DNA from: Leptolyngbya sp. CCY15150
GTDB lineage: Bacteria > Cyanobacteriota > Cyanobacteriia > RECH01
Assembly (NCBI RefSeq): GCF_016888135.1
Contig: NZ_JACSWB010000077.1
Location: 1 to 36,615, forward strand
DNA length: 36,615 bases
Direction of reading: 5' to 3'
Program-made: the position numbers and the translations under genes
Notes under the pieces: model-generated
Seen by the model: the letters and a program-made list of their open reading frames with translations, nothing else
The model's database searches: none
Told to the model about the DNA's origin: nothing
Shown: positions 1 through 9,069 of the stretch, in pieces
Numbering within the stretch: the first letter of the stretch is position 1
Layout of the letters: each line of letters begins with the position of its first letter

Positions 1-90
1 CAGGCGATCGCCAATGTTGCCTCCCAAACAATGACGAAAGACATTCTACAAATGGGGCAAGAAGCGGCGGATTCCATCCTCGCTGTCTAA
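1..90 (+). CDS. C-terminal end of an unrecognised protein (partial)
   Basis: An open frame enters from the left edge and ends at TAA (88-90), giving 29 residues that finish in ADSILAV. The sequence is helical and ordinary in composition, and it contains a HIP1-type GCGATCGC near position 4. Too little is present to recognise a family. It is called only because the frame is open from the edge to a stop, and a chance ORF cannot be excluded. Confidence 0.4.
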   Translation, partial: QAIANVASQTMTKDILQMGQEAADSILAV

Positions 91-91
91 G

Positions 92-295
92 CCTAGTGCT
101 GGGCGGCAAAAATCTCCTGGCTATCGTCGTCCAAGCGTCTCGTTTGCAGCAAGCCAGATCAGTTGCCTTAGGCCTGGTATGGCTTGTGGTGGCTATATGG
201 TCAGGTTCCAGCAGGGCATTCACCTGCTGAAACGCCAAATGTATGGTCGAGCTGGCTTGGATCTCCTCGCCAAGCGATTCATCATGGCGGTGTAG
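92..295 (+). pseudogene. ISL3-family-like transposase C-terminal remnant
   Basis: Codons from about 209 to 280 read FQQGIHLLKRQMYGRAGLDLL, and the stop is TAG at 293-295. The LLKRQMYGRAGxDLL signature is characteristic of the C-terminus of ISL3-family (IS204/IS1001/IS1165-type) transposases, where it follows the last catalytic acidic residue. The frame is open back to about 92, but residues upstream of 200 do not look like transposase, and the catalytic core is missing. This is therefore a short decayed fragment, with an ATG available at 179. The family assignment rests on recall of the motif. It fills the space between the partial gene at the left edge and the convergent helicase gene. Confidence 0.5.
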
Positions 296-379
296 AACAA
301 ACCCAGAGGGGCGGCATTAAGCATCACCAAAAGCTGGGAAGAGCCCAAGGTAGTTGACATTTCACATTTTGATATTCCT

Positions 380-3300
380 TCATCGTTTTTCGTGAATCTG
401 AACATCAATTGCCGAATCGTCGCTGCGAACTTCGTAGTAACGCTCTGGCTTGCGATAAACATTCACCATTTGATGGCCGGTTGAGAAGGTGTTTTCCTCA
501 AGGTAATTTGCATTGCCCCAGATCATTTCCTCAATAGTACTGGACGCATGTTCAACGAACGCATCACCTGGCTTCTTCACAAGCCCTTCAAGCTTGGCAA
601 TTTTGTACAGATTTCTTACGCCCTCCGTTTCATCGTCCGGCATCACGATGAACAGGTAGTCCCGCGCTCGACTGATAGCCACATTCAGGATATTCTGCTT
701 ATTGAGGAACATCTGAGGGCTTGTAGAGATGGATGGTGGTGGATTAAAAACAGCAATGATGATGTCGCATTCGTCACCTTGGAAACCATGAATCGTGCCA
801 ACCTGAATCTCTACACCATTAGGCTTGGAAGCCCATGAGTCGTTTAGCCTACTCAATAGGTTTGCTTGGGCACGATAAGGGGCAATGACCCCTATGCGGA
901 ACTTATCTGCATAGCCGACCTGTATTTGTCCTGCAAGCCACCGAACAAACTCGAAAGTGAACAGTGCCGAATAGGTCTGATAGGGCGTTCCGCTCTCCAA
1001 CCGTTTCGCGCGGTAGATGCTTTCGTATTTGCTGACGGGAAACTTGATGAGGTTGATCGGTTGAACATCAATGTTGTTGAGATTCAGCGGGCGCTGCGTT
1101 TCAGGCGTGCGGTGGTGCTTCAAGATGCCGTCATAGGTGAAACGGCTGAAAATTTCGCCGATGGCTGGGATACTTCGGTATTGCGTTTCCAGATTCGTCA
1201 CGGAGTAGTTATGTGGCTCCGTAGCAGGCTTTGCAAAAGCTCCTGCCTTATTGAGGCCGACCAGCGTGTAGATGTTTTCGTCCTTCCATTGCTCAACTGC
1301 GACAATCGGTTCAATCTGGAAAGGGTCTCCGGCAACGATGAACTTCCCGGGCTTCTGACGATACAGCGGATAGATGATACTGGAAAGCGAAATCATCGAA
1401 GCCTCGTCAATGACAATCGCATCCCACTCCGTTTCGTACAGCTTCTTGCTACCATACTTGACCGCAAACCCATCGTAGGCGAAGCGGGCAATAGTCGTGA
1501 CTGTTACGGAATGACTCAGTGTGCCGATGTCAAAGGAGCGATCTCGCCACACGCCAGCTTTCTCGATACGTTCGTCTGCTGAAGTTCCGAAGCGAACCAG
1601 CCAGTTCAGATATGAAGTATCTGTACCCATCTTCTCTATGATGCGGGTCGTCAGCACATCCGCTGCCTTGTTGGTCGGCGTCAGAACCAAAACCCTTGTT
1701 GGCTCCGTTCCCTGCATCATAGGTATCAGTATCTTCTCTGCAAGGTGAGTCGTCTTGCCCGTTCCTGGTGGGCCGAATACAAACTCGATGTCGGGTGTCA
1801 AGCTCTCCTTCATGCCGAATTTTTCGTCAAACCCCAGCTCACGCAATCGCTCCAGCAACTCTTGCAACAGAAAGGACGGGTTCTGGACTTCGATACGTGC
1901 CTCTAATACCTCGCCCAAATCAATTCCGCTCAATTCATCTGCGGATACCAGTTTGCCGAGCAATGAGAACTCTCTGGCTGTAAATGATTCGATATGAAGC
2001 TTTCCTGTGCGGCCATTGCCAAAATCGAGATCCACACGCACACCCGAAAACTCTTCGATGGATTGCGGAATAAAGCGGCTCGGCTCTTTTAGGACAATGC
2101 TTCTGGACGATTGACTATCCGACTCCACTTTGCCAAAGCGGATGGAAATAGTCTTGCCGTCTGCATTCTTTTCGCTGCTTGCCATGCACTCCAGTTCCAG
2201 CAGGGCGAGAAACCAACCATAGCTGTAACGCGGCAGCGCATTAGCTTTGTCATGCAATGCCTGTTCGTGCTCTAAGCGATCAAGCTCACTGGCATAACGA
2301 TCTTTGGCGCGATCCAGCTTTTTGCCGTAGTTCACAGTTTTCGGGGTGTAGTCGTCCGCGTCTTCGTTGGCATCATTTGGCTGGGCGGATGGTGTAGGAT
2401 CGCTTTCCTGATGACCCGACGATTTGACGTGCTTGACGGATGGGCGACGGTTTTCAATTTCCTGCATCAGAGTCGATCCATGTAAAATTCTATCTCTACC
2501 GCTCTTACCTCTTGAGGGTTGAACGCTCTTTTTGCGTTTTGCGTCCTCAAGCGCAACTAAGATTTCATCTTCAGATAACCCTAATTGTGCGATTTTATCT
2601 GCCAACTCGATTTTTCGTACTTCCTCCTCGCTTAAATGCGCGGTGTCGTGAGCCTCATCTTGAATTTCTAAAAATTCAATGAGCGCCTTTGCCCTCTCAC
2701 TGTCTTTGTCATATTCGTCAGAGAGGGTTTGAATTGTGACAGCATCAGCAGAAACCAGTTCGCCTGTCTTATTGAGAATCCATTGTGCTGATAGCAGCCG
2801 CTGTTCTTCTGTGGATATGAAAAGCTCATCTTTACTATAGTAATAAAACCATGTATGCCGGCCACTCAATTTCTGAATGAGTCTCGGAAGCATTCGCCAG
2901 AGCAAGAGCGAACGAGCCTTGTTGATGTCAGAAATGATCTCCTCACAACCGTCTAGAATTTTATCTTCCAGATTGTGGTTGCGCCCCTCTGTCGATAGGT
3001 TTCCTTCATGCAATTCTTTCTTTGTAGGAGTCCAGTTATCATGAATTACTTTCGGCAGACTCGATACTCCTAGCTTCTCAAAAAAGACATAAAGTATTTC
3101 ATAGTCTTCTTTATCAACCATTTCATGGTATTCATCTAGTCGTAAAAACTGGGTATCCGGCTTGGTTTCAAACCACTCCTCTAAATCCTGAGTTGGTAGA
3201 TAAACATCTTCAGCCATACCGCGATAAACATTATCATCTCCAACCGTCACGTATAAGAGAAACTCCTTATCTTTTATCAGATCAATAAATTTTGACACCT

Positions 3301-5107
3301 CATTGTTTTTACACTCTTTAAAGTAGCGGAAAAACTTCTTAAAGTGCGGGGATGTATCAATTTCCTCGTCGGTGCTGTATGTCGGAAGAATCTTGTTGTA
3401 AATCTCGTCGCGGAGGCTTGGTTTTTTGATGCCAAATTTCTCGATGAACTCACGAGTGTCTTTGTCTGATAACAGATCTTTTTTGACAGTTATGTAGCCT
3501 TCAATATCGTCATCGGGAAGAAAAAGAACATGATGCCCACCATCGTCAAACGCCGGAACTGCATTGCCCTCTTGGTCGAGAAAAATAGGCTTATCCTTCA
3601 CGAACCTCTGGTAAGAAGCACGCTCGGAAAGGTAGGCATAAAGTTTGTGTAGCCATTGCTGAGATTGTGCGGCGATGAAGTCAGCGGTGATTTTTTTAAG
3701 CACAACTTCAGGGTCGAGGCTTGAAACAATCAGATTTGGCTCTTTACCAGACCAGCGAGTACCTCCATCAATGTAATCCGCTAACGGTTTATTGGATCTC
3801 TGGACTTCCTCCCTGCCAAGCCCCCGAAAAACCCAGTGAGCGTTCTGTGTACCAGTTAATTGCGCCAGATGCTCGTCAGAAAACAGTTCAACCAATCCGG
3901 GGTAAAATGCCCAATAAGAACAGCTCTTTGGTGAACACTCTCCATTAGCGGCTGGCAATAGGGTATCGGTCTGGAGTTTGTGCTTGATGGCAGTAAAGAA
4001 GGGCTCGAATGAAATCCTGCGTCTGTCGTCTAGAGCGCTAAATCTCGTTTCGTCATAGGGAATGATGTTAAGGATGCCATCGTCTATCAGCTTTTCATCC
4101 CGTAGTATGGGCAAACTGTCTGCGGCAAGTTGCGCCAACTGTTGAACCAATTCTTGGTTATGCTTTTTCCCAGCCTTGATTCCTTCCCGGCTATCTGTCA
4201 GAAGAAACGGCGCGTGAAGGAGGAAATTTAGATTCGTCACCTCTTTGGTAGGAAAAAAACAGAATGCAGGACGGTCAATAGGCATGATTCTTCCGTTCTC
4301 TCCCAAGCCATACCCAATGGAGCAGGGATGTCCGCTCTCGCTGTTTCGCGTGAACATCAACAAATTCTGAGAAGTCGTTTCGCCATTTACGACCAATGTC
4401 AGCGTGATCCACTGAACCGTTATATCTCCTTGCTCAATTTCCCGCGTAACTTCCTTGGTGTATTTACCCGTGACTTTCTCTGCTTCAAAGGACACAGATT
4501 CTAGATTAGAAAGGAACAGGACAGGAAACTCTAGAGCTTTTAGTTTCTCAAGAATTTCGTCATGACTCTCTTGGGGCTGTTTTTCCTGGTGGTCAAACGG
4601 AAAGAAGAACACCGTCTCTGAGGCTTTTCGCCAATCAAGGTCGGAATCCAGCCTGTGTGGCACGATGAAGCGTTCGATCTTGAACTGAATTTTCGGGTCG
4701 TAAATGTGCGGTGTTTGCGTATATTGAAAGACCGCCTTAAACCCGACGCCGAATTTTCCGATGGAAGCCTGCGTCTTGTTTGAATTGGCGATGGAAGTAA
4801 TGGCGTTAATATGCCCCAGAGTGCCGTTATGTGTATCCACTTCTTCGTTCTGTGGATTGGAAACGGTGAATCGGACAGAGCCGTTATGTGTGAAACAAAG
4901 TCCGCTTGCCCCAAGGCGGAATGTGGCAGTTGTAGCCTTGACATCATCTGCATTTTGCAGAAGCTCGTAGATGAAGTGCGCTTGATCGGAATATTTGTCC
5001 ACAACACTGCGCTGGACACCACGCATGGACGGCTTCTCCAGCATTTTGGAGCTGTCAGCGCGATCCTTCGTCAACGCATCGAACCACTGTTTATCTTGTT
5101 CAGTCAT
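380..5107 (-). CDS. Sacsin/HSP90-type ATPase fused to SF1 (UPF1-like) helicase
   Basis: A 1575-residue protein. Residues about 20-300 match the sacsin/'NO VEIN'-type GHKL ATPase fold: FIYELLQNADD near residue 48 is the Mg/ATP-binding N-box and SIGKFGVGFKAVF is the glycine loop. The middle (about 300-1050) is long and unassigned, with a charged coiled-coil stretch near 950-1010. Residues about 1090-1530 form a superfamily 1 helicase, with Walker A GPPGTGKTTH (about 1110), Walker B AIVIDEASM (about 1229), VAGDPFQIEPI, GTIHGFQGDECDI (about 1436) and NVAISRARDYLFIV (about 1472). Such fusions are known from bacterial conflict systems, where they are thought to sense or remodel nucleic acids; that role is inferred here. 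It is the last gene of a three-gene minus-strand run, 92 bp after its neighbour. The ATG at 5107 fits the start of the conserved domain; no strong ribosome-binding site is seen. Confidence 0.85.
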   Translation of the reverse strand: MTEQDKQWFDALTKDRADSSKMLEKPSMRGVQRSVVDKYSDQAHFIYELLQNADDVKATTATFRLGASGLCFTHNGSVRFTVSNPQNEEVDTHNGTLGHINAITSIANSNKTQASIGKFGVGFKAVFQYTQTPHIYDPKIQFKIERFIVPHRLDSDLDWRKASETVFFFPFDHQEKQPQESHDEILEKLKALEFPVLFLSNLESVSFEAEKVTGKYTKEVTREIEQGDITVQWITLTLVVNGETTSQNLLMFTRNSESGHPCSIGYGLGENGRIMPIDRPAFCFFPTKEVTNLNFLLHAPFLLTDSREGIKAGKKHNQELVQQLAQLAADSLPILRDEKLIDDGILNIIPYDETRFSALDDRRRISFEPFFTAIKHKLQTDTLLPAANGECSPKSCSYWAFYPGLVELFSDEHLAQLTGTQNAHWVFRGLGREEVQRSNKPLADYIDGGTRWSGKEPNLIVSSLDPEVVLKKITADFIAAQSQQWLHKLYAYLSERASYQRFVKDKPIFLDQEGNAVPAFDDGGHHVLFLPDDDIEGYITVKKDLLSDKDTREFIEKFGIKKPSLRDEIYNKILPTYSTDEEIDTSPHFKKFFRYFKECKNNEVSKFIDLIKDKEFLLYVTVGDDNVYRGMAEDVYLPTQDLEEWFETKPDTQFLRLDEYHEMVDKEDYEILYVFFEKLGVSSLPKVIHDNWTPTKKELHEGNLSTEGRNHNLEDKILDGCEEIISDINKARSLLLWRMLPRLIQKLSGRHTWFYYYSKDELFISTEEQRLLSAQWILNKTGELVSADAVTIQTLSDEYDKDSERAKALIEFLEIQDEAHDTAHLSEEEVRKIELADKIAQLGLSEDEILVALEDAKRKKSVQPSRGKSGRDRILHGSTLMQEIENRRPSVKHVKSSGHQESDPTPSAQPNDANEDADDYTPKTVNYGKKLDRAKDRYASELDRLEHEQALHDKANALPRYSYGWFLALLELECMASSEKNADGKTISIRFGKVESDSQSSRSIVLKEPSRFIPQSIEEFSGVRVDLDFGNGRTGKLHIESFTAREFSLLGKLVSADELSGIDLGEVLEARIEVQNPSFLLQELLERLRELGFDEKFGMKESLTPDIEFVFGPPGTGKTTHLAEKILIPMMQGTEPTRVLVLTPTNKAADVLTTRIIEKMGTDTSYLNWLVRFGTSADERIEKAGVWRDRSFDIGTLSHSVTVTTIARFAYDGFAVKYGSKKLYETEWDAIVIDEASMISLSSIIYPLYRQKPGKFIVAGDPFQIEPIVAVEQWKDENIYTLVGLNKAGAFAKPATEPHNYSVTNLETQYRSIPAIGEIFSRFTYDGILKHHRTPETQRPLNLNNIDVQPINLIKFPVSKYESIYRAKRLESGTPYQTYSALFTFEFVRWLAGQIQVGYADKFRIGVIAPYRAQANLLSRLNDSWASKPNGVEIQVGTIHGFQGDECDIIIAVFNPPPSISTSPQMFLNKQNILNVAISRARDYLFIVMPDDETEGVRNLYKIAKLEGLVKKPGDAFVEHASSTIEEMIWGNANYLEENTFSTGHQMVNVYRKPERYYEVRSDDSAIDVQIHEKR

Positions 5108-5199
5108 TGAAGTAGCCTAATCGCGAATATCAAATGTCGATTACTTTGGGGTCTTCCAAGCTTTTGGCAAATGCTCTGAATTACAGCCAATAGAGGCAG

Positions 5200-6642
5200 T
5201 CAAGCCATCATAAAATCGTCAAGTTCATCTGTGTTGTGGATGATATCGGATTCTGCAACGGCAAAGGCTCTAGCTAGATCAATACTGGATTGAAGGCGGA
5301 GCGCTGCATTGCGGTTTAGATCAAAGGCTGCATCCATCAAGTTGCCCAAGTCTTCCAGCATTGCTGTAATCTTCTGCAAGACAGCTTGATAGGTGGCTTC
5401 TATTTTTTGAGTCCATTGCTCCTGATAGTCTGCAATCCAGGCTTCAAGTTTGCCCGTTTGCTCTGTCAGATAGGTCTTACCAAAATCAATCACCATGCGG
5501 CTGGCTATGGTACCCAGCACGGCTCCAAGTACAGGGATTGGAATAACGGCTTGTCCAATGGCAGAGCCTACGGCTACCATTGCTGATTCGAGGCAAGCAA
5601 TTTGTCCTAGGGATAGAAATTCATCTAGGTCGATCTCTCCTTTGCGGTAGCGATCGGCGAGGCTTGCAACTGAGTAGCCTGCACTAACGACGGCTCCAGC
5701 TAAGGGCGCGGAAAGGTTGGCAAAGTTGGTTAGGGCATAAATGGAAGCACCGGAAATTCCTCCCATTGCGCCTCCTTGGGCAGCGGAGATGCCGATGTCT
5801 TGCCAGTCTTCTAGTTGGAAGTCACCGTGGAATGGATTTTTGCCGTCTCGTACTTTTTCAATGACTTTAAATGTAACTTTCAAGACTGCGCCAAATGCTG
5901 CACCCTTGATCGCAACTTGACCCATCTCGTGGAGATTCGCTTGATGCTCTAGTTCAATGCTTTGTTTCTGATCAGCGTTGCGATCGCGTATCTCATCTTC
6001 GTGCTGATCCAGCGTTTCGTGAATTTTGCCTTGCTGAACTTCGGCATAGGATGAAACGCCTGGCTTGACGACGGTTGTGAAGGGTTGACCGGTTCTTTGC
6101 TCAATAAGCTGGATATGCTCTTGAAGTTTGCGGACGGTTCGAGGGGCTAAGCCATCAACTGATTCCCCGTTGAGGACTTTTTCAATCACCGCATAGTGAT
6201 CGCGGGGGATATGATAATAGGAGCCGTCGCGTCCAAAGTTTTGGTATTTACTCATGTGTTCCAACACATGATCTAGATTCTTGGTCGCACCATTGATAAA
6301 TTTTGATTGAACTTCAACGCCGTCAACTAGGTAGTCAGCCGGTGCTGTCCGTCCAATACCCTCGAAGGTGGCGGTCGGCAAATTCCGCGCAATCAGATCA
6401 CGGGCATTGCGAATGCCGACTTCAACTTGTTCTGCAATTTCACCATGCTTGGTTAATGGACTCCCTAAGATGTGTTCGGGTACTCCTACAAAATCGCGCA
6501 CTTTGTCTATTTCCTGGAGTGCATCAATGAGGGCGTTTCCTTGGCGTCCGAGTGAGTCTTGCAGTTCTGTCCAGCGCTGATGGTTGACGGATGTAACGAA
6601 TCCACCAATCACCTGAGTTGTCTGGTGATGATTTTCTTTCAT
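5200..6642 (-). CDS. Glycine-rich membrane-associated protein with possible nuclease-like N-terminus
   Basis: A 480-residue protein I cannot assign to a named family. The N-terminal part has KHGEIAEQ (about 65-72), followed by PADYLVDGVEVQSK (about 101-114). This resembles the E...D...(E)xQ/K pattern of restriction-endonuclease-fold toxins, with D107, E110, Q112 and K114 as candidate site residues. Residues 205-245 are a charged helix rich in H, E and Q. Residues about 285-395 alternate small and hydrophobic residues (glycine-zipper-like, for example AAQGGAMGGISGASIYAL and PIPVLGAVLGTIASRM) and could insert in membranes. A helical tail follows. No signal peptide is visible. It starts 12 bp after the stop of the upstream gene (6655-7503), which also carries a glycine-rich hydrophobic core, so the two probably act together. 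The nuclease reading is tentative. Confidence 0.75.
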   Translation of the reverse strand: MKENHHQTTQVIGGFVTSVNHQRWTELQDSLGRQGNALIDALQEIDKVRDFVGVPEHILGSPLTKHGEIAEQVEVGIRNARDLIARNLPTATFEGIGRTAPADYLVDGVEVQSKFINGATKNLDHVLEHMSKYQNFGRDGSYYHIPRDHYAVIEKVLNGESVDGLAPRTVRKLQEHIQLIEQRTGQPFTTVVKPGVSSYAEVQQGKIHETLDQHEDEIRDRNADQKQSIELEHQANLHEMGQVAIKGAAFGAVLKVTFKVIEKVRDGKNPFHGDFQLEDWQDIGISAAQGGAMGGISGASIYALTNFANLSAPLAGAVVSAGYSVASLADRYRKGEIDLDEFLSLGQIACLESAMVAVGSAIGQAVIPIPVLGAVLGTIASRMVIDFGKTYLTEQTGKLEAWIADYQEQWTQKIEATYQAVLQKITAMLEDLGNLMDAAFDLNRNAALRLQSSIDLARAFAVAESDIIHNTDELDDFMMA

Positions 6643-6654
6643 GATGACAACTTC

Positions 6655-7503
6655 TTATGCAATTTTTTTCTTGAGAAGATACGACAGGGAGTGAACGTGA
6701 TTGATGAGGGCGGCTAGCATTTCTTTTTGTTCTTGGGAGAATTGTGAATAGTCGACAGGGGCTTGTTCGTAAAGCCTTAAAAGACACGATCGCACACCAT
6801 CGGCATGGCGGCGGGTCAGAATGGATAAGGCAGCGACTTCTTTGAAGGCTGATCTCAGTTTGTGAATTTCTGCTCTCAATTGCATATCAGCTTGGGTAGC
6901 TTCTTTGGCGACTTTTTCGTTCTGGCTATGGCTCCAGACGGCTCCACCGGCTATGGCTAAGCCGCCGATTGTCCAACCGATGGGCCCGGCGAGGGCAAGT
7001 AGGGCTTGTCCACCGGCCATGCCGGCTCCTCCTGCGGCGAGGGCTCCTCCTCCTAGCCACGCTAGGGCTGCGTTGGCAGCAGCGGCTCCAGATAATGCTG
7101 AAATGGCGGTTCCGGTAGAGGCAGTTCCAAAGGTGGTAGCGATCGCGATCGCGGCGGTGGGGCCCAAGGCGGCAACTCCGGCTCCGGCAGCAACGCCAGC
7201 GCCAACGGCGGAGTCTCGGATGGTTTCTTGTTGTCTGACTTCAAGTTCAATTTGACGGCTTAGGTCACGGAATTGGCGATATTCAATTTTATATTCGGCG
7301 ACGGTCTTATCAAATTCTTTGGGGGAGTTGGCCAGGATATTAACGTAGTCCTCGCATTCCTGAATGCAGGTTTCGGCGGTTTTTAGTCTTTGATGAAAGA
7401 GTTCTTCTGCTTTTTCGGTGACTTGAGTAATCCAATTTTGATAGGATGCCTGAGATGCTTCGAGATTCTGAATGGCTTGTTTTTTGGCGTTGTGATTCAG
7501 CAT
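6655..7503 (-). CDS. Coiled-coil / glycine-alanine-rich hydrophobic core protein
   Basis: A 282-residue protein with a clear three-part layout: a charged helical coiled coil (about 1-95), a long Gly/Ala hydrophobic segment (about 97-190), and a second helical region (about 195-282). In the middle segment AAGAGVAALGPTAAIAIATT and similar stretches give a glycine-zipper pattern. This helix-hairpin-helix design recalls alpha-helical pore-forming proteins and membrane tethers, but no family is recognised. It is the first gene of the minus-strand run, and its stop lies 12 bp before the start of the 480-residue protein. A purine-rich AAGGA lies 11 bases before the ATG. High GC in the Gly/Ala segment produces long shadow ORFs on both strands, which should be ignored. 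Confidence 0.75.
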   Translation of the reverse strand: MLNHNAKKQAIQNLEASQASYQNWITQVTEKAEELFHQRLKTAETCIQECEDYVNILANSPKEFDKTVAEYKIEYRQFRDLSRQIELEVRQQETIRDSAVGAGVAAGAGVAALGPTAAIAIATTFGTASTGTAISALSGAAAANAALAWLGGGALAAGGAGMAGGQALLALAGPIGWTIGGLAIAGGAVWSHSQNEKVAKEATQADMQLRAEIHKLRSAFKEVAALSILTRRHADGVRSCLLRLYEQAPVDYSQFSQEQKEMLAALINHVHSLSYLLKKKIA

Positions 7504-7628
7504 GATTTAAATGATCCTTGATTACGGTAGCGATGATGGATCTGACCGCATAGTTTTAATGTGCCCAAATCAATGAGTCGGATTGAGGACGGGTCTACCA
7601 GTGTTCTGTTCTTGATGATTCTTTACTG

Positions 7629-7647
7629 TTGTTTACACAATAAACAA
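7629..7647. promoter_or_regulatory. Perfect inverted repeat upstream of the three-gene operon
   Basis: TTGTTTA and TAAACAA flank a 5-bp spacer (7-bp arms, perfect). The site lies about 126 bp before the start of the 282-residue protein gene. An operator for a dimeric repressor is possible. No strong -35/-10 pair could be fixed around it, so its function is a guess. Confidence 0.3.
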
Positions 7648-8006
7648 TATTCTGAGGAAAGAATAATCGGAAGAACGGATAGCAAGGGAAATATCTTGGG
7701 TGGGTAGGGCGTATCAATGGATGGGATGCTGCTGAGGTGTACTACTGAGGATAGGTACGCGGGCGTGGATGTTTGAGGCTACCATCAACTGGGTTTTGGG
7801 ACTCAATCCGGTTTGCTCTGACTCCAGTCGTATCAACAGCACCTAGTCAACGATCGCTTCTTTGACGCTGATAGGACATCAGCCAAATCGATACTTTGTG
7901 TCATCAGTTGCTTTGTACAAAGGTCTGAGGCGCATAGCGATGAGGTGCTACGGTAACTCAATGTATGGCAGTGTATTGAGTTTCGGTGATGCAAGGGGTT
8001 GACTCG

Positions 8007-8012
8007 TATAAT
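8007..8012 (+). promoter_or_regulatory. Candidate -10 element (TATAAT) before conjugation operon
   Basis: A perfect TATAAT hexamer occurs 89 bp before the GTG used for the VirB10-like ORF and 33 bp before an ATG at 8045. No -35 hexamer sits at ideal spacing: TTGACT is only 2 bp upstream. The call rests on the -10 match alone. Confidence 0.3.
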
Positions 8013-8100
8013 GCATGATAGCTGCTGTATCACTGATTTGACCCATGCCAACCCGCCGTCCTAAATCCTCAGCGATCGCTTCTCCTTCAACTGTGCCAAA

Positions 8101-9069
8101 GTGGTCAGCGCGGACGGAACGTCAGGATCTAATGTGGCGTTGGTGCCAGAACCCGAGATTGATGCACCGGGAACGGTTGTACCCCAGGAAACAACGGACA
8201 CGGCTGACAACTCAGATTCGGACACCGTGTCGTTTCCTGCCGATACTGTTGGCGATGATCCCGTACCGTTGCCCAACCAAGGTGGCATCACCCGTCGTGA
8301 GACCCAAACTGCATCGTCTTCGCCAGGCGCACAGGGCATTATCCAACAGCGTTCTGTTCCATCTACCCGTGAAACGTCTGCAGAAACGACGAATACGAAC
8401 GCACGTCAGCAGGTGGCGATCGGCACTTCGACGGAAGGACAGGTGATTGTCCCGGTAATTTATGCGGGCGGGGAGGCGTCGGCCCAGGGGCGCTTTGCTA
8501 TCGAATTAGTTGAACCGTTGACAGACATCAATGGCGATGTGGCACTCGATGCCGGGACGGTGCTCATTACTCAGATTGCTGAGGTGCTCGATGCCAACAT
8601 TCTCCGGCAGCAGGTCGTGGCCATTGTCTATCGCGATGCCAACCATCAGGTGCGACAGGAAGCGATCTCGCCGGGAGTTCTACTTGTACGTGGGGAGAAC
8701 AATCAACCCCTGGTCGCGGAGGTTCACCATGATGGCCATGACAGCGACCTGGGTGAGGATTTGCTGGTGGGTACCCTATCGGCACTGGGCAACATCGGCG
8801 CTGTGGTCAATGCACCGGATACGGTCAGCACGGCGGTTTCAGAAGCGGCAGGCAATGACACAACGACGAGCACTTCAACAACGGTGACCCGTGGTCAAGA
8901 TGATGATGTCGTGGCCGCCGCACTTGAAGGCTTTTTCACTCCCATTAGCGAACGCGTGGCGGAACGGTTTGACCCACAACAGCAAACGACATCTTCTCCT
9001 TACTTACTAATTCCGGAAGGGGAAGAGGTCTCCATTTTTGTCAATGGATGGTTGGAGGTAGCTCAATAA
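8101..9069 (+). CDS. VirB10/TrbI-like conjugation protein, N-terminally shortened
   Basis: A 322-residue frame that ends in LIPEGEEVSIFVNGWLEV, a typical VirB10/TrbI C-terminus (IPxGxxVxIFVNxxL). The core GRFAIELVEPLTDINGDVALDAGTVLITQ fits the beta-barrel domain that forms the outer-membrane part of type IV secretion channels. The first 100 residues are rich in T, S, P and D, like the periplasmic linker. The N-terminal membrane anchor expected in this family is missing: the frame is closed by TAA at 8062-8064 and no anchor is found upstream. The gene may be truncated, or its true start may be lost by a frameshift. The stop overlaps the next gene as TAATG. GTG at 8101 is only the first available start; the frame is open from 8065. 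Confidence 0.65.
   Translation: MVSADGTSGSNVALVPEPEIDAPGTVVPQETTDTADNSDSDTVSFPADTVGDDPVPLPNQGGITRRETQTASSSPGAQGIIQQRSVPSTRETSAETTNTNARQQVAIGTSTEGQVIVPVIYAGGEASAQGRFAIELVEPLTDINGDVALDAGTVLITQIAEVLDANILRQQVVAIVYRDANHQVRQEAISPGVLLVRGENNQPLVAEVHHDGHDSDLGEDLLVGTLSALGNIGAVVNAPDTVSTAVSEAAGNDTTTSTSTTVTRGQDDDVVAAALEGFFTPISERVAERFDPQQQTTSSPYLLIPEGEEVSIFVNGWLEVAQ

Larger units (their letters stand above)
7504..8064. other. Intergenic region between divergent operons
   Basis: This 561-bp stretch separates the minus-strand three-gene run from the plus-strand conjugation genes. No ORF in it looks like a real gene. It holds a perfect dyad (7629-7647) and a consensus-like -10 hexamer (8007-8012), described separately. 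The N-terminal part expected for a VirB10 protein is not found in any frame, so part of this region may be decayed plasmid sequence. Confidence 0.5.

Noticed and set aside
6905-7255. Long ORFs opposite the Gly/Ala-rich segment of the 282-residue protein
   Set aside because: They consist of Ala/Pro runs that are the antisense of the GC-rich glycine/alanine codons; they are shadows.
8045-8446. A plus-strand ORF of 133 codons overlapping the VirB10-like gene
   Set aside because: It is out of frame with the recognisable VirB10 sequence, rich in R, S and P, and resembles no family. Only its first 15 codons could be a lost N-terminus.
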